Shown here one piece after another: positions 16,926 to 25,426 of a DNA stretch of 33,822 nucleotides (positions are counted from its first letter, which is position 1; the number at the start of each line of letters is the position of its first letter). The notes below the pieces were generated by a model. It saw nothing but the letters and a program-made list of their open reading frames with translations, was not told where the DNA came from and did not search any database. Origin of the DNA: Planctomycetes bacterium GWC2_45_44 (GTDB taxonomy: Bacteria > Planctomycetota > Phycisphaerae > Sedimentisphaerales > UBA12454); the NCBI GenBank assembly GCA_001824555.1, contig MHXU01000085.1:1-33822 (forward strand). Reading direction: 5' to 3'. Both the position numbers and the translations under genes were made by a program.

Positions 16926-17603
16926 TTACGCTGCTATCGTTGCGCTGACGGTTTCGGACCATGGTCCTTTTTCGACGCCGGTCTTGACCCATCGCAGCAT
17001 ATAATGAGCCGTCTTGCCGCCACTCTTGCCATCATATTCGGCAACATACGGACTGGCCGTATCCAATGATAAAAAGGTAAGGCCATCGGCACTGGTCGGA
17101 GCCGCCTCACCCGCAGCGGCAATCGAAACCCAAATCTCACAGCCCATAACGCCTGCCGGTTTGGCACGCTTTGTCGGGGTCGATTCATCAGAAAAACGAA
17201 TCTCATGACGCAGACGCTGACTGGTATCGACCACTCCTATCGGCCTTGTCGTAAGACCGCCGACTGCCATCGTCTTGATGGTATCAGCTACGGTAATACC
17301 AAGAGCTGCCCGCTCGGCATCATTAACACTGGCAGATACCTGAAGTCTCTGCGCTAACTGCCTTATCGCAGTCTCGAGAGCATCGCGACTGTCATCCTTT
17401 GCCTGACGTGCCGATTGTGATGTCTGCTGGGCAGTAACATTAGCCGTCATTTTTACAGCAAAATCAGTATTGGCCGCCGATAGTGGAATCGTATCGGGGG
17501 GCATCAGACCCAAATCGGGGAGATGGGTGTTGGCATAGGTAATAAAGTTGTTCACCCATGCCTGAAATGCTGTGTCTGAACCTGGAATGTAATCTTTTGA
17601 CAT
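16926..17603 (-). CDS. Hypothetical protein, 225 aa, with C-terminal FN3-like strand pattern
   Basis: I do not recognise a named family. The ATG at 17603 has a GAAAGG ribosome-binding site. The protein is soluble with no signal peptide. It has an N-terminal segment with aromatic residues (DTAFQAWVNNFITYANTHL), an Ala/Gln-rich predicted helix at about 55-95 and a TKRAKPAGVMGCEIWVSIA strand region. The end is YMLRWVKTGVEKGPWSETVSATI, which resembles the last strands of a fibronectin type III domain (R-W-x-x-x-G-x-x-G-P-W-S). It stands alone: its own terminator follows and 7-nt repeat arrays flank it, so it looks like an independent cassette rather than part of the polysaccharide operon. Its base composition looks more G+C-rich than the assembly genes. 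Confidence 0.75.
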   Translation of the reverse strand: MSKDYIPGSDTAFQAWVNNFITYANTHLPDLGLMPPDTIPLSAANTDFAVKMTANVTAQQTSQSARQAKDDSRDALETAIRQLAQRLQVSASVNDAERAALGITVADTIKTMAVGGLTTRPIGVVDTSQRLRHEIRFSDESTPTKRAKPAGVMGCEIWVSIAAAGEAAPTSADGLTFLSLDTASPYVAEYDGKSGGKTAHYMLRWVKTGVEKGPWSETVSATIAA

Positions 17604-17701
17604 TTTCTAAAACCTTTCATTAAAACAGTTAAACATTGATGCCCCACACATTGCGGAACTATTCAGTGTTGCTAAACGATGGTAGTTAGTATTATAGTAT
17701 T

Positions 17702-17940
17702 TAGTAGCCATTAGACAATAGTCAGTAGATAGCAGTCAGATATCAGATGTCAGACTTCAGAAATCAGCTTTCAGTTGTCAGCTTTCAGTTTTTTATAGCC
17801 ACAAAGGCACAAAGACACAATATCAAGAATTCAGTTATCAGTTTTCAGCGGTCAGACTTCAGAAATCAGAAATCAGTTATCAGCACAGCTTTTTACTCTA
17901 ACCTTCTGATGGCTGATTACTGAAAACTATTTCCAACTGC
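17702..17940. repeat. 7-nt-phased repeat arrays filling the spacer 17604-17959
   Basis: Two blocks keep a 7-base period: 17702-17795 (for example CAGATAT, CAGATGT, CAGACTT, CAGAAAT, CAGCTTT, CAGTTGT, CAGCTTT) and 17829-17940. Between them is CACAAAGGCACAAAGACACAA, a different 8-nt-phased repeat. No coding potential or promoter was found in this 355-bp spacer. Confidence 0.85.
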
Positions 17941-17959
17941 TTTTTATGCAGATTTATGA

Positions 17960-18283
17960 TTAGGTAATTTCTAATGCGGAATTTAATATTTCAGAAAGAA
18001 TACTGCCTTGAATACAATTATTATACTCATCCCAGAAAAAACATTTTGGTTCAATATTTATGTCGATATCCCCGGCAAAATGGAATAATTTTGCAGCAAG
18101 CTTTAGCCGTTGTTTATGGTCGGGGTAATCAACAAAAACAGCAACATCAATATCGCTGTCAATTCGCGCAGAGCCTTTTGCGTAGGAGCCGTACAATAAA
18201 ACTTTCCGGACTGGAAGTTCCCTGCTGACACATTCACCGAATCTCTTTACAGATTCTTTTACTTCTTGTAAGCTTCGAGCCAT
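17960..18283 (-). CDS. MNT-type minimal nucleotidyltransferase (partner of HEPN)
   Basis: This protein of about 107 aa belongs to the PF01909 nucleotidyltransferase group. It shows the full catalytic signature G-S-x10-D-x-D in GSYAKGSARIDSDID, followed by VAVFVDYP. I chose the ATG at 18283 (MARSLQEVKES) because GGAG lies about 10 nt upstream. An ATG at 18301 is also in frame. The gene overlaps the HEPN gene upstream by about 25 nt, so the two are translationally coupled. In known pairs the nucleotidyltransferase either neutralises the HEPN protein by nucleotidylation (MntA/HepT) or forms a two-subunit enzyme with it (HI0073/HI0074). Which applies here is open. Confidence 0.88.
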   Translation of the reverse strand: MARSLQEVKESVKRFGECVSRELPVRKVLLYGSYAKGSARIDSDIDVAVFVDYPDHKQRLKLAAKLFHFAGDIDINIEPKCFFWDEYNNCIQGSILSEILNSALEIT

Positions 18284-18654
18284 TCTATAATCTCCGTACA
18301 TTCTTCGAGTATCTGCTTAGCGTCTTTTTGATTTATCGAGGATTTCATATCTTCAAGCGTCTCTGTATATCTCGATTCTATATAGTACGCATTGAGCCTG
18401 TCAAACAGGCTTATTTGTTCCTCACTGCATTTATCATAAAAACTAAGCGGTTTCGCAATCTTTCGCAGATTATGAGTATATGGAGGCGTCTGCTCCGTTT
18501 CCTTAACAAATATACCTTTTAAAGTTTTTTCAACGGCCTGCTGACACATAAAAGCAACATACAGAAACCTTCCGCCGGCAAGCATAACTTCAGCAGAGTC
18601 CAAATCGTATTTTGCCAGTTCATACCAATTCTGAATTATTTCATTCTTTTTCAT
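18259..18654 (-). CDS. HEPN domain protein (partner of MNT)
   Basis: A 131-aa all-alpha protein of PF05168 type: WYELAKYDLDSAEVML (helix 1), GRFLYVAFMCQQAVEKTLKG (helix 2), the conserved P-x-x-H-N-L near residue 58-62, and AYYIESRYTE near 89-98. The last motif corresponds to the A/S-R-Y-P of this subgroup. I see no R-x4-6-H ribonuclease motif of the HepT type, so toxicity by RNA cleavage cannot be assumed. The start ATG at 18654 lies 15 bp downstream (in transcription) of the 129-bp element at 18670-18798, which also precedes the HEPN fragment at the left edge. Confidence 0.88.
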   Translation of the reverse strand: MKKNEIIQNWYELAKYDLDSAEVMLAGGRFLYVAFMCQQAVEKTLKGIFVKETEQTPPYTHNLRKIAKPLSFYDKCSEEQISLFDRLNAYYIESRYTETLEDMKSSINQKDAKQILEECTEIIEWLEAYKK

Positions 18655-18669
18655 TTTTAACCACTGATT

Positions 18670-18798
18670 ACGCTGTTTTTTGCCACGAAGGCATCCGCCG
18701 TCGCCATCCTACTTCGCAAGGCTACTAAGGAACCGGCTATGGCGGGACAAGCGAAGACACAAAGAAACTGACAACTGACTGCTGATAGCTGAAAACTA
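18670..18798. repeat. 129-bp HEPN-upstream element, copy 2
   Basis: This is the gapless partner of 134-262, with about four mismatches by eye. A 61-bp GC-rich insert (from GCATCCGCCG to GGCGGGACAAG) interrupts a CACGAAGACACAAAG repeat and is flanked by CGAAG on both sides. Inside the insert GTCGCCAT and ATGGCGGGAC can pair imperfectly. The CTGATAGCTGAAAACTA end belongs to the 7-nt-phased family. Confidence 0.85.
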
Positions 18799-18842
18799 TT
18801 TCTTACTTCTAACTCTTGAAAGCTGACCGCTGATTGCTGACA
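18769..18842. repeat. 7-nt-phased repeat array
   Basis: CTGACTG, CTGATAG, CTGAAAA, CTATTTC, then CTGACCG, CTGATTG, CTGACAT. This is the complementary orientation of the CAGnnnT arrays elsewhere, and its left part is shared with the end of the 129-bp element. Confidence 0.75.
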
Positions 18843-18898
18843 TCAGAACGCTTTTTTTGCATTTTTAGGCCAAAAACGCAGTTTTATAAGGCCGACAG

Positions 18899-19132
18899 TC
18901 ATCGGCGGGACTCCGCGGGTCATCCACTGCCTCCCGCCATTCATCCGCCGCCTCCTGTGGGTCATCCGCGGGAATCAGTGGGTCATCGGCTGCTATCCGC
19001 CAATCATCGTCGGGCACCGGGAATCATCCACTGCCTCCCGCTATTCATTCGCGGGCTTCAGTGAATCATCCACCGGCCTCCGCCAGCCATCGGCGGGTTC
19101 TGCGAATCCTCCACTCCAAAGAGCCAATCATC
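18899..19132. repeat. 21-nt-period TCATC array with partly alternating inverted units
   Basis: TCATC (or one-base variants) starts at 18899, 18920, 18941, 18962, 18983, 19004, 19024, 19045, 19066, 19087, 19107 and 19128. The spacing is therefore 21 nt with two 20-nt steps. The 15-16-nt parts between are G-rich in some units (GCGGGAATCAGTGGG) and near reverse complements in others (CCACTGCCTCCCGC), so neighbouring units can fold on each other. The block is clearly more G+C-rich than its surroundings. It is not CRISPR-like, because the units are too short and have no unique spacers. Confidence 0.85.
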
Positions 19133-19135
19133 CGA

Positions 19136-19242
19136 TTCACCACGAAGGACACGAAATTCACGAAGTTTTTTATTTTAATCACACAGGCCGCAATTCTTTT
19201 TACTTTTTATTCCTTCGCGCTCTTCGAGAACTTCGTGGTGAA
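19136..19242. repeat. Imperfect inverted repeat with perfect 12-bp ends
   Basis: TTCACCACGAAG (19136-19147) and CTTCGTGGTGAA (19231-19242) are exact reverse complements. The match extends inward imperfectly for about 30 bp through CACGAA-rich sequence. It lies directly next to the 21-nt array. The remaining spacer, to 19426, is T-rich with no recognisable gene. Confidence 0.75.
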
Positions 19243-19426
19243 CCTCTTTTTTTTATTTTCCGCCTTTTTTGAGTTTTATGCCAGAACGGGCAAAAAATGT
19301 CCCCGAACCGCTCAAATTGCAGAAAACTATCATTTTGATTTTTACATTGTCATTTTACTTTTTAATTTTTGATTTTTGATTTTATGTCAATAACAGCCTT
19401 TTATCAGTGTAAGCAGTGTTGTAGTA

Positions 19427-20842
19427 TCAAGGACACCAATTCAGGTCTCGCGGATTGCCGCAGGTGAGCCACTGTCCGCTGAACAAAGCAAAATCTGCGA
19501 AATCAACCTTGCAATCGCCGCTAAGGTCGGCTGTCAGCGATTCATCGCACGCGAAAATCGTAAAAACATAATTGCTGGTATCGCTGGCGGCAGGTGGAAT
19601 GGCCGTGTCGGTTATTTTAATCCTGCACTGATTTGAATCGATAGCCTGCGGTGTTTGCCACAGATATGTGCCGGTATTGACGGTATTGGCATCTATAATC
19701 GAATATGCTGTTCCGCCATTCGTCGAATATTCAAGTTTTACATGGGCGATGGGTGTTCCTGTGGTTTGCCATATTATGGTATGTTTGGAGCCTGCAAGGA
19801 GCATCTCGCCGCCATTGGGATTAAGCACGGTGAGGAACGAAGGCGCAATCGGCGTGGGAATATATGCACCGTAAATATCGCCGCTTGTATCGATTCGATA
19901 ATCCTCCCAAACCACAAAGTCGCCATCAATTGAAGGGTTCTTTTGGTTGGCGGCAAGAGTGCAGATTGGAAACACGCTATGCGTGGAAATCCGATAGCCG
20001 TAAATATCTGCTGTGCCGGTTCCGCTTCGATAATCTTCCCATACTACGATATCACCGCTGACGGCTGGATTGACTTGCTCGCTACCGGAGAGTTTGCAAA
20101 TCTCAAGTTCCTCGCCGGTGGAAATATTTTTGCCGTAAATGTCAGTATCACCGTGTCGGTTGTCCTGCCAAACGACGATATTTCCGCTTATAGCCGCGTT
20201 CTGTTTAAAGTAGCTGTTTATGCAAACAGCAGTCTCAAGCAGCGTATCAAGATTCTTGCTGTAAATATCCATCCCGCCATCTCTGGCATCCTGCCAGACC
20301 ACTATATTTCCACTGATGGCTGGTTTTGACTGGGCTCCAGTTGAACCGCAAATGACAAACTCTCCTGCAGTCAGGCCGTAGCCATATATATCGTCAATGC
20401 CACTACTGCGATTATCCTGCCAGACAATAATGCTGCCGCTTATAGCAGGATTTCTCTGCTTGCTGGCAAGAGTGCATACCGAGGTCTCAGGGCCGGAAGG
20501 CAGGAGGTAGCGATAGATGTCGCAGTTTGCATCGATGGGACGATAATCCTCCCAGACTATGTTTGTGCCACTGATTGAGGGATATTGTTGCTTGCCGGTT
20601 GCATTGCAAACCAAAAAACTGTTTGCATCATTCGTATCCGCGCCGTTGTTTCGATAAATATCATCATACACGCCAGAACGTTTATCCTGCCAGACAACGT
20701 AGTTGCCGCTGACTGCCGGATAACGTTGCTCTCCCGCCCATCTGCAGATGGGAAAACTATTTGGCTCGGCGGCTTTTGAAGTCGATGGATAGGCAATAAG
20801 AGTGAACATAATGAATGTTATACAAACTTTAAATGTTGTCAT
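19427..20842 (-). CDS. Secreted seven-bladed beta-propeller protein with Ig-like and dockerin-like C-terminus
   Basis: The 471-aa protein starts with a signal peptide (FIMFTLIAYPSTSKA, cleavage likely near residue 24). Seven repeats of about 40-46 aa follow, each carrying a variant of A-I-S-G-N-I-V-V-W-Q-D-x-R and usually D-I-Y-G. This is the propeller repeat also known from Methanosarcina surface proteins (TIGR04275-like). Each blade also has one Cys in an (I/V)-C context. Next comes a PNGGE...W...LEYSTNGG beta domain of about 100 aa. The end is a single dockerin-like module (ADLSGDCKVDFADF) finishing at NWCP. It is likely exported and could bind the polysaccharide or cell surface. An AGGAG site precedes the ATG. 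It follows the epimerase gene by 28 bp. Confidence 0.88.
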   Translation of the reverse strand: MTTFKVCITFIMFTLIAYPSTSKAAEPNSFPICRWAGEQRYPAVSGNYVVWQDKRSGVYDDIYRNNGADTNDANSFLVCNATGKQQYPSISGTNIVWEDYRPIDANCDIYRYLLPSGPETSVCTLASKQRNPAISGSIIVWQDNRSSGIDDIYGYGLTAGEFVICGSTGAQSKPAISGNIVVWQDARDGGMDIYSKNLDTLLETAVCINSYFKQNAAISGNIVVWQDNRHGDTDIYGKNISTGEELEICKLSGSEQVNPAVSGDIVVWEDYRSGTGTADIYGYRISTHSVFPICTLAANQKNPSIDGDFVVWEDYRIDTSGDIYGAYIPTPIAPSFLTVLNPNGGEMLLAGSKHTIIWQTTGTPIAHVKLEYSTNGGTAYSIIDANTVNTGTYLWQTPQAIDSNQCRIKITDTAIPPAASDTSNYVFTIFACDESLTADLSGDCKVDFADFALFSGQWLTCGNPRDLNWCP

Positions 20843-20870
20843 CTTCTTCTCCTATAAAATTAAGATTAGC

Positions 20871-21926
20871 CTACACATTATAAAAATTACGATACCACAC
20901 TATAAACTTATCAATGCCCTCTTGAATGGTAGTGGCTGGCTTATAACCCAAATCCTCAACCAAATCCGTAACATCCGCCCAGGTAGCCGGAACATCGCCC
21001 GGCTGTATCGGAAGCAAATTCTTTTCACATTTTTTGCCGATAGCCTTCTCTATCGCCTCGATAAAATCCATCAATCTAACCGGCGAGCTGTTGCCGATAT
21101 TATAAATTTTATACGGCGCCTTTGAACAGGATGGGTCAGGCTCTTTGCCCGTCCAGGCAGGATTGCCCTTCGGCGGATTATCTATCACTCTGACAATACC
21201 TTCAACAATATCATCTATATAAGTAAAATCGCGCTTCATCTCGCCGAAATTAAAAACATCAATCGGCTTACCCTCAAAAATAGCCTTCGCAAAAATAAAC
21301 AACGCCATATCAGGTCTGCCCCACGGCCCATAAACCGTAAAAAACCGCAAGCCCGTCGTCGGCAATTTAAACAAATGACTATAACAATGTGCCATCAATT
21401 CATTACTCTTTTTGCTGGCGGCATAAAGACTGACCGGATGGTCAACATTATCGCTGGTCGAAAAAGGCATTGACTCATTCAAGCCATAAACGCTCGAACT
21501 GCTCGCATAAGATAAATGCTTAACGCCGTTATGCCGGCACGCCTCCAGAATATTGGCAAAGCCGACAATGTTAGCGTTGATATAAGCATTGGGATTTGTA
21601 AGGCTGTAACGCACGCCCGCCTGCGCTGCTAAATTGCAAACGCCGTCAAACTTCTCCGCCGCAAACAGCTTATCAATATTTTCCTTATCCTCAAGGTTTA
21701 GACGGATAAATTTATAATTGGAAAATTTGCTACTGCTCAAAATCTTGTTGTATTCGAGTTTTGTGTGGTCGATGCCGGTTTCTTTTAACCTGCCGTATTT
21801 GACGTTCACATCGTAATAATCATTGACGCTGTCTAAGCCGACAACCATATCGCCGCGCTCAAGCAGTCTCAACGCTGTGTGAAAACCAATAAACCCCGCT
21901 GTGCCGGTAAGTAAAATAGTTTTCAG
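20871..21926 (-). CDS. UDP-glucuronate 4-epimerase-like SDR with repeat-derived start
   Basis: An extended SDR of about 351 aa. The body has [37 protein letters not shown] (Y-x-x-x-K) and [13 protein letters not shown], typical of CapI/LspL-type UDP-glucuronate 4-epimerases that make UDP-galacturonate. The nearest obvious start is a TTG at 21872, but that omits the NAD-binding loop. Reading in the same frame upstream gives (M)[15 protein letters not shown] with G-T-A-G-F-I-G intact. The frame is open back to the stop codon of the IVP gene at 21930, with only CTG (21926) as a plausible start. That CTGAAAACTATT is itself a recurring repeat sequence. The gene may start at CTG, be poorly expressed, or have lost its ATG. 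Confidence 0.85.
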   Translation of the reverse strand: MKTILLTGTAGFIGFHTALRLLERGDMVVGLDSVNDYYDVNVKYGRLKETGIDHTKLEYNKILSSSKFSNYKFIRLNLEDKENIDKLFAAEKFDGVCNLAAQAGVRYSLTNPNAYINANIVGFANILEACRHNGVKHLSYASSSSVYGLNESMPFSTSDNVDHPVSLYAASKKSNELMAHCYSHLFKLPTTGLRFFTVYGPWGRPDMALFIFAKAIFEGKPIDVFNFGEMKRDFTYIDDIVEGIVRVIDNPPKGNPAWTGKEPDPSCSKAPYKIYNIGNSSPVRLMDFIEAIEKAIGKKCEKNLLPIQPGDVPATWADVTDLVEDLGYKPATTIQEGIDKFIVWYRNFYNV

Positions 21927-21947
21927 CTTTCAGCCCTCAGCTTTCAG
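21918..21947. repeat. Short 7-nt-phased array spanning a stop and a start
   Basis: CAGCTTT, CAGCCCT, CAGCTTT, CAG. On the minus strand it encodes the last residues (LKAEG) and the stop of the four-helix-bundle gene, then runs into the first codons of the epimerase gene. Confidence 0.8.
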
Positions 21948-22289
21948 TTTTTTAATATAGCCAGTTAACATTTTTTTGATTTCGATAACCTTATCTTCCA
22001 ATTCTTTATGAATAGAAGCAGGTATATAACCCAAATCACGCGATAATAATAGTTGATACTCAACTTCACTGGCCGAACCCATCGAAATCGTCATAAAATA
22101 TTTTAACTCTTTATCGCCGCTGCGACAGGCTCCCTCTGCAATATTGCTCGAAATCGAAACAACTGCACGGCGAAGCTGATTCGTTAATCCGTAAATTTCT
22201 TCCCTTGGAAAGCTGGATGTGATTTTATAAACACCCAGAGCTAAACTATGAGATTTCTGCCAAACTTTTATTTCTCTAAAATCTTTCAT
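21930..22289 (-). CDS. Four-helix-bundle protein (23S rRNA intervening-sequence protein type)
   Basis: A 119-aa helical protein with the diagnostic patterns of the TIGR02436/PF05635 family: FREIKVWQKSHSLALGVYKIT, FPREEIYGLTNQLRRAVVSISSNIAEG and an E-Y-Q-L-L-L-x-R-D-L-G-Y segment. The family was first seen in insertions within 23S rRNA genes, and is also common as single genes in polysaccharide loci. Its biochemical role is unknown. It lies between ugd and the epimerase and has 7-nt repeat arrays at both ends (21918-21947 and 22305-22337). This suggests a one-gene cassette inserted into the operon. Its C-terminal LKAEG is encoded by the repeat. Confidence 0.92.
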   Translation of the reverse strand: MKDFREIKVWQKSHSLALGVYKITSSFPREEIYGLTNQLRRAVVSISSNIAEGACRSGDKELKYFMTISMGSASEVEYQLLLSRDLGYIPASIHKELEDKVIEIKKMLTGYIKKLKAEG

Positions 22290-22304
22290 TGCGAACTTTT
22301 TAGT

Positions 22305-22337
22305 GCTGACCGCTGAAAACTGAACGCTGACAGCTAT
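22305..22337. repeat. 7-nt-phased repeat array abutting the ugd stop
   Basis: CTGACCG, CTGAAAA, CTGAACG, CTGACAG, CTATTTA, running directly into the stop codon of the UDP-glucose dehydrogenase gene at 22338. Confidence 0.85.
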
Positions 22338-23642
22338 TTACGCTCGTCCAACTCCGTAATATTCAACCCCCAGCTTCCTCATATCCGCCGGCTCGTAAAG
22401 ATTACGCCCGTCAAATATAACAGGTTTCTTAAGTTTTTCTTTTATCAAATCGAAATCCGGCGTTCTGAACTGCTGCCAGTCGGTAAATATGACAAGCGCA
22501 TCAGCGCCGTCAATCGCCCGATACTCATTCTCAACCATTTCAACGCTTTGCTTTAACACAGCTTTGGATGTCTCCATCGCTTCAGGGTCGAATGCTTTTA
22601 TTTTTTTAAAACCTGCTTTCAAAAATTTATTTATGCACCAAATCGCCGGCGATTCTCGCACGTCATCTGTTTTCGCTTTAAACGCAAGCCCCCAAACCGC
22701 AAGCGTAGTTTTACTTTCTCTGCCCGCGAAATATTTTAAAATTTTATCCGCGAATCTGTCGTGCTGATTATAATTCGCCTGCTGAACCGACTCGGCAATC
22801 GTTTGTCGGCAATCCATTTTTTTGCCCATATAAATCATCGCTTTGACATCTTTGGGAAAACAACTCCCCCCGAAACCTGCCCCCGCAAACAAAAACGAGT
22901 TGCCGATTCGCGGGTCAGAGCCGATAGCCGCACGAACTTTCTCAATATCCGCTCCGCATTTTTCGCACAGACCGGAAAGCTCGTTCATAAACGATATTCG
23001 CGTCGCAAGCATCACGTTGGCCGCGTATTTAGCGGTCTCTGCACTTGCCGCATCCATAAAAATAATGCGACTGCCCTTGCGCATAAACGGCGAATACAAC
23101 TGCTTCATCGTCTCCTGAACTTCCGCGCTGTCCGTGCCGATAATAACCCTGTCCGGCTTGGCGAAATCGTCAACCGCAGAGCCTTCCTTTAAAAATTCCG
23201 GATTGCTTACATAATCAAACGGCACTGATGTTTTGCTTTTGAGCAAATCAGCGACAATTTTATGCGTACCGATTGGCACAGTGCTTTTCGTAACGATAAT
23301 TTTGTATTCCTTCATATACTCCGCGATTTTCCCGCATACGGCAAGTACCGCTGAAATATCCGCCGAACCATCTTCTGCGCTGGGAGTGCCGACGCCAAGT
23401 ATTATAATTTTGGAATTATTAACAGCATATTCCAAATCAGTTGTGAACGAAAGCCTGCCCGCCTTTTCATTATTTTTTACAATCTCCGCAAGGCCGGGCT
23501 CATAAATCGGAATGATGCCTTTTTTCAGATTGGCAATTTTACTCTCATCGTTATCAACACAAATAACGTGGTTGCCGCTTTCAGCCAAACCGCCCGCCGC
23601 GACCAAGCCAACATAACCAATTCCAACAACTGATATTTTCAT
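22338..23642 (-). CDS. ugd: UDP-glucose 6-dehydrogenase
   Basis: A 434-aa enzyme with the N-terminal NAD site GIGYVGLVAAGGLA (7-20), the VTKSTVPIGT segment (about 117-126), the EFLKEGSAVDDF substrate loop (about 149-160) and the catalytic cysteine in GFGGSCFPKD (C261). The C-terminal UDP-binding domain has WGLAFKAKTDDVRESPA. It oxidises UDP-glucose twice to UDP-glucuronate using NAD. The product would feed the epimerase encoded just downstream. The start ATG follows the MNT gene by 12 bp, so it is co-transcribed with fcl and the HEPN-MNT pair. Confidence 0.95.
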   Translation of the reverse strand: MKISVVGIGYVGLVAAGGLAESGNHVICVDNDESKIANLKKGIIPIYEPGLAEIVKNNEKAGRLSFTTDLEYAVNNSKIIILGVGTPSAEDGSADISAVLAVCGKIAEYMKEYKIIVTKSTVPIGTHKIVADLLKSKTSVPFDYVSNPEFLKEGSAVDDFAKPDRVIIGTDSAEVQETMKQLYSPFMRKGSRIIFMDAASAETAKYAANVMLATRISFMNELSGLCEKCGADIEKVRAAIGSDPRIGNSFLFAGAGFGGSCFPKDVKAMIYMGKKMDCRQTIAESVQQANYNQHDRFADKILKYFAGRESKTTLAVWGLAFKAKTDDVRESPAIWCINKFLKAGFKKIKAFDPEAMETSKAVLKQSVEMVENEYRAIDGADALVIFTDWQQFRTPDFDLIKEKLKKPVIFDGRNLYEPADMRKLGVEYYGVGRA

Positions 23643-23654
23643 AATTTATCTTGC

Positions 23655-23950
23655 TTAACCATAAACAACTTCGCCGCCGCGGGCGTAATTAGCAATCAAC
23701 GAATCATTTTGCTGCCATTCTTTCGGGGTCATTGCAACCGCTTCAATGGGTTTGAAAATTTTATATATGGCATCGGACAACAAATCTATTCGCTCCCAAT
23801 AGCCTTTGCCTTCAAAATCTTCGGATATAACCGCTATATCAATATCACTGTCCTGATGTTCGTTGCCATTTGCGAACGAACCGAAGAGAACTAACTTTTG
23901 CGGGCGAACTCCGCTGGCCTCAAGTATTTTCCTGAAATCAGAAATAATTA

Positions 23951-23972
<22 letters not shown>
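23655..23972 (-). CDS. MNT-type minimal nucleotidyltransferase, second copy
   Basis: A 105-aa protein with the complete G-S-x10-D-x-D signature in GSFANGNEHQDSDID, then IAVISEDF. The N-terminal helix is followed by the LFGSF strand typical of PF01909 minimal nucleotidyltransferases. Its ATG overlaps the HEPN gene by 22 nt, as in the pair at 17960-18654. It shares only motif-level similarity with that other copy, so the two pairs were probably acquired independently or duplicated long ago. The pair is embedded between fcl and ugd. Whether it acts as a toxin-antitoxin module or a two-subunit nucleotidyltransferase is unresolved. Confidence 0.9.
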
Positions 23973-25286
<1,314 letters not shown>

Positions 25287-25307
25287 TCAATTTCAATTTT
25301 TTGTAGG

Positions 25308-25353
25308 GTGGGCTCTTTTGTCGCGGCGTAGCACAGCGAAGACGAAAGCCCAC
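25308..25353. repeat. Long hairpin repeat (GTGGGCT...AGCCCAC)
   Basis: GTGGGCT pairs with AGCCCAC and the stem continues with CTTTTGTC against GACGAAAG (one wobble), giving about 15 pairs around a GC-rich loop. Related modules (GTCGCGGCG...CGAAGACG) occur at 27640-27670 and 29826-29856, so this is a dispersed intergenic element. Confidence 0.75.
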
Positions 25354-25426
25354 GCGGTTTATTAAAAAATCCATCGGCGACAGCCGATTCCACAATTTTA
25401 CACTTTCAACTTTAAATTTTAAACTC

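Noticed and set aside
18259-18654. Calling the HEPN-MNT pair a proven type VII toxin-antitoxin system (hepT-mntA)
   Set aside because: The R-x4-6-H-x-Y motif of HepT is not visible; the protein is of the PF05168 type, so function is left open.
18834-19064. Plus-strand open frame with a His about every seven residues
   Set aside because: The pattern is a direct result of the 21-nt repeat period. The 20-nt steps break the frame, and there is no ribosome-binding site.
18899-19132. CRISPR array
   Set aside because: Units are 21 nt with a 5-nt anchor and no conserved direct repeat of 23-40 nt or unique spacers; no cas genes nearby.
20871-21872. TTG at 21872 as the epimerase start
   Set aside because: It would remove the G-T-A-G-F-I-G NAD-binding loop, which is encoded in the same frame just upstream.
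22761-23192. 143-codon plus-strand open frame
   Set aside because: Antisense to ugd, which has complete catalytic motifs; no recognisable domain.
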